Positions 62,240 to 64,000 of a stretch of DNA of 64,000 nucleotides are shown here, piece after piece; the stretch's first letter is position 1, and every line of letters starts with the position of its first letter. The position numbers were made by a program, and so were the translations under genes. The stretch is from JAMQPK01 sp035937795 (GTDB taxonomy: Bacteria > Acidobacteriota > Vicinamibacteria > Vicinamibacterales > JAMQPK01), in contig DASZHO010000149.1 of the NCBI GenBank assembly GCA_035937795.1, positions 1-64,000 of the forward strand, given 5' to 3'. The notes under the pieces are model-generated. The model was not told the DNA's origin. It did no database searches and was given only the letters and a program-made list of their open reading frames with translations.

Positions 62240-63229
62240 CTAGGAAGCTCCTGCCGCGGCGACCGCCTCGCGGATGCCTTTCACCTTCTTGCCGATCCGG
62301 AGCGATGCGTCCAGGATGGCGCCGATCCGGATGCCGCCGGGCAGCTTGTGGCGGCTGACCGCGGCCAGCCCGGCTGATGCGATGCACCCGCAGTTGGCGC
62401 AATCGGGGTTGCCGCCGAACTGGCACGGCGTGATCGGCTTCTCGAAATTCGATGACACACACACGGTGGTCTTCGCGAACGTGCACTCGCTCGGCGAATG
62501 CGGCGGCATCGTATAAGACTCAATCATTTCCTTCGGCATCCGTAGCTTCGGGTATCTGCTGCGGAGCACCATCAAATCGTCGATCACGCGCTGGCGGTCG
62601 CTTTTGGTGAGCCGCTCGGCCGACAACTCGCCCACCTGGGGCGTATAGAGGCTGAACCAGATCTGCCAGATGTTCGGATTCGGCGACCAGAATTTCACAA
62701 ATTCTTCAAGGTAACCCTCGCGACGCACCTGCTGGCGCGTCACCGTGCAATGCACGGCGACGTGATGTCCGTCGATGTGCTTCAGGATGCGATCGTAGGT
62801 TGCCGGCTTGCGACGCTCGTCGTGTTCGGGCTGCAGTCCGTCGATCGACACCACGATCCGGAGCCGGCGCAGCCCGTGCCATTCGAGTGGGATCGGGCGT
62901 ACTGCGCTGGTGACGAGCTGCGTGTAGATGCCCATGGCCGCCATGCGCGGGAGAATCTCGTTCAGCTCGCGATATCGCACAAGCGGCTCGCCGCCGACAA
63001 TCGACACATGGAGCGGTCGATGTTTCGCGAGCAGCGCGAACATCGCCTCGACGAGCTCCTGGCCCTTGAAGTCCTGCAGCTCGCGAAGCGTGATGTCGCC
63101 GCCGAGATGGTCGCTCCCGTAGGCGTAGCACCCCGGGCAGGTGAGCGGGCACTCCCGCGTGATCTCGATCGAGAGATTTGGTTGATAGCCGACCAGGATC
63201 CTGCCCCAGGCCTTGAAGATCGCTTCCAT
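62240..63229 (-). CDS. Radical SAM protein with C-terminal cysteine cluster
   Basis: A 329-residue protein with the SAM-cluster motif CPLTCPGCYAYG (Cys27, Cys31, Cys34), the GGEPL motif (SIVGGEPLVRYREL) and the barrel segments that follow. The C-terminus carries further cysteines (CTFAKTTVCVSS, ITPCQFGGNPDCANCGCIAS), like SPASM/Twitch auxiliary cluster domains. The ATG at 63229 is supported by AAGGAG 5 nt upstream. It belongs to the broad peptide/small-molecule modifying group; the substrate is unknown. It is divergent from the SET-domain gene with ~115 bp between. Confidence 0.8.
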   Translation of the reverse strand: MEAIFKAWGRILVGYQPNLSIEITRECPLTCPGCYAYGSDHLGGDITLRELQDFKGQELVEAMFALLAKHRPLHVSIVGGEPLVRYRELNEILPRMAAMGIYTQLVTSAVRPIPLEWHGLRRLRIVVSIDGLQPEHDERRKPATYDRILKHIDGHHVAVHCTVTRQQVRREGYLEEFVKFWSPNPNIWQIWFSLYTPQVGELSAERLTKSDRQRVIDDLMVLRSRYPKLRMPKEMIESYTMPPHSPSECTFAKTTVCVSSNFEKPITPCQFGGNPDCANCGCIASAGLAAVSRHKLPGGIRIGAILDASLRIGKKVKGIREAVAAAGAS

Positions 63230-63345
63230 ACGTCTCCTTGCCGCTCCGGTCGTGGCAACGGGAATCAAGACACTGTACCAGAAACGGCGCAATTTGTGCG
63301 ATTTCGTACAGAAATCAGCCACCTGCCATAATGTGCAATCTGCGT

Positions 63346-63738
63346 ATGGTCAAACGGCGGCGGTCAAAAGTACACGGATGGGGAGTCTTCGCCAGTGAAC
63401 CCATCAACAAGAACAAACGGATTATCGATTATGCCGGTGAGAAGATCTCACAGCAGGAGAGCCTGAAGCGTGAGCGACGATACATCAGGAAAGGTTTGAT
63501 CTGGTGCTTTCAGATCAACCGGCGGTGGGTGCGCGACGCGGCCGTGGGCGGCAACATCGCCCGCTTCATCAACCACTCCTGCCATCCCAACTGCTACATC
63601 CACATCGTCGGCCACACGATCTGGATCCGCGCGGCCCGGAGCATCCGGAAGGGCGAAGAGCTGACCTACGACTACATGACCGACGGCGAAGGGCACATCA
63701 GGTGCCGGTGCACCAGGACGTGTCAGAGGCTCTTGTAG
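63346..63738 (+). CDS. SET-domain protein (lysine methyltransferase-like)
   Basis: A 130-residue minimal SET domain: KVHGWGVFASEPINKNKRII, GNIARFINHSCHPNCYIHIV (the NHS-C-x-PN pseudoknot motif) and GEELTYDYMTDGEGHIRC, ending in a post-SET-like CRCTRTCQ. All catalytic features of lysine methyltransferases (NHSC, GEELxYDY, Cys-rich post-SET) are kept. SET proteins are typical of eukaryotes and occur sporadically in bacteria. The start at 63346 (MVKRRRSKVHGWG) is preferred to 63331. A CATAAT box at 63327-63332 could be the -10. The target protein is unknown. Confidence 0.85.
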   Translation: MVKRRRSKVHGWGVFASEPINKNKRIIDYAGEKISQQESLKRERRYIRKGLIWCFQINRRWVRDAAVGGNIARFINHSCHPNCYIHIVGHTIWIRAARSIRKGEELTYDYMTDGEGHIRCRCTRTCQRLL

Positions 63739-63742
63739 CCCG

Positions 63743-64000
63743 ATGCATGTCTTCTATCTTCACGGCTTCGCCTCCTCGCCTCAGTCGACCAAGGCGCAGT
63801 TTTTCGGCGAGCGTCTCGCCGCGCGCGGCGTGAAGCTTCACTGTCCGGACTTCAACCAGCCTGACTTTTCCACCCTGACCGTTTCGCGAATGCTGGAGCA
63901 GATGGAGAGGTGTATCGAGGCCCTGCCCCCGGGCGACGTCATCCTGATTGGATCCAGCCTCGGCGGCTTTGTCGCCGTCGAAGCTGCGGCGGCTGGCGTC
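63743..64000 (+). CDS. YqiA/YcfP-like alpha/beta hydrolase, 5' part
   Basis: The first 86 codons, cut by the window edge. MHVFYLHGFASSPQSTKAQF is the typical start (HGFxSSPxSxKA), and VILIGSSLGGFVAVEAAAAG contains the nucleophile GSSLGG. Such proteins are small cytoplasmic esterases. The ATG lies 4 nt after the SET-domain stop, so the two genes are probably one operon. Confidence 0.82.
   Translation, partial: MHVFYLHGFASSPQSTKAQFFGERLAARGVKLHCPDFNQPDFSTLTVSRMLEQMERCIEALPPGDVILIGSSLGGFVAVEAAAAGV

Overview
The window is high-GC bacterial chromosome, dense with genes on both strands. Its content points to an acidobacterium, probably of the Vicinamibacteria (subdivision 6) type. The reasons are a PadR regulator followed by several permease-prefix-domain proteins, many secreted orphan enzymes, fused synthase/transporter membrane proteins, an imuA-imuB-dnaE2 mutagenesis cassette, a TonB receptor with a carboxypeptidase-like N-terminal domain, and many isolated sigma/anti-sigma and LmbE/PLP/PQQ genes. 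The assignment is an inference from gene content; there is no rRNA in the window. One tRNA (Arg, UCU) is present. There is no prophage, CRISPR array or intact insertion sequence.

Layout. 1-3.5 kb: a DoxX fragment, an SdpR/SdpI-like regulator/membrane pair, PadR with two permease-prefix proteins and a third copy killed by one stop codon, a transposase remnant, and tRNA-Arg. 3.6-6.7 kb: small secreted or hypothetical proteins and a haem-motif protein. 6.7-11.5 kb (minus strand): a four-gene ABC export operon whose leader carries a 34-codon peptide, alternative pairing segments and an intrinsic terminator, which reads as a transcription attenuator. 11.5-18.5 kb: a tightly packed catabolic-looking operon (hydrolase fused to two VOC domains, DapA-like aldolase, old-yellow-enzyme reductase, cupin, MFS carrier), followed by a LmbE deacetylase and a PLP decarboxylase. 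20.7-24.3 kb (minus): tandem PQQ sugar-dehydrogenase-like genes and a stand-alone receiver protein. 24.4-31 kb: a large FAD/Fe-S dehydrogenase, then a membrane-bound spermidine-synthase-like protein overlapping a LIC_10091-like secreted protein. 31-36 kb: a broken DoxX gene, a small zinc ribbon, an ECF sigma factor with probable anti-sigma, a PDZ hydrolase and an acetyltransferase.

36-40.7 kb: a type IIA topoisomerase pair (ParC/ParE type). 40.7-46.9 kb: a run of translationally coupled small genes ending in a Nat-type ABC exporter. 47-52.7 kb: methionine synthase metH preceded by an ArsR-methyltransferase fusion regulator with a perfect palindrome over its start codon, and a divergent Ni/Co-type transporter that could supply cobalt for cobalamin. 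52.7-59.7 kb: an MFS exporter and the imuA-imuB-dnaE2 translesion synthesis cassette. 59.8-64 kb: a TonB receptor, a radical SAM enzyme, a SET-domain protein and a partial YqiA-like esterase.

Two genome-wide habits stand out. Degenerate tandem heptamers (mostly AGCCCAR and relatives) fill many short intergenic gaps and have entered the coding sequences of imuB and dnaE2 in frame. Short perfect or near-perfect tandem duplications of 11-20 bp sit exactly at gene starts or gene junctions. Several genes have a good -10 box 6-8 nt before the start codon and are probably leaderless.
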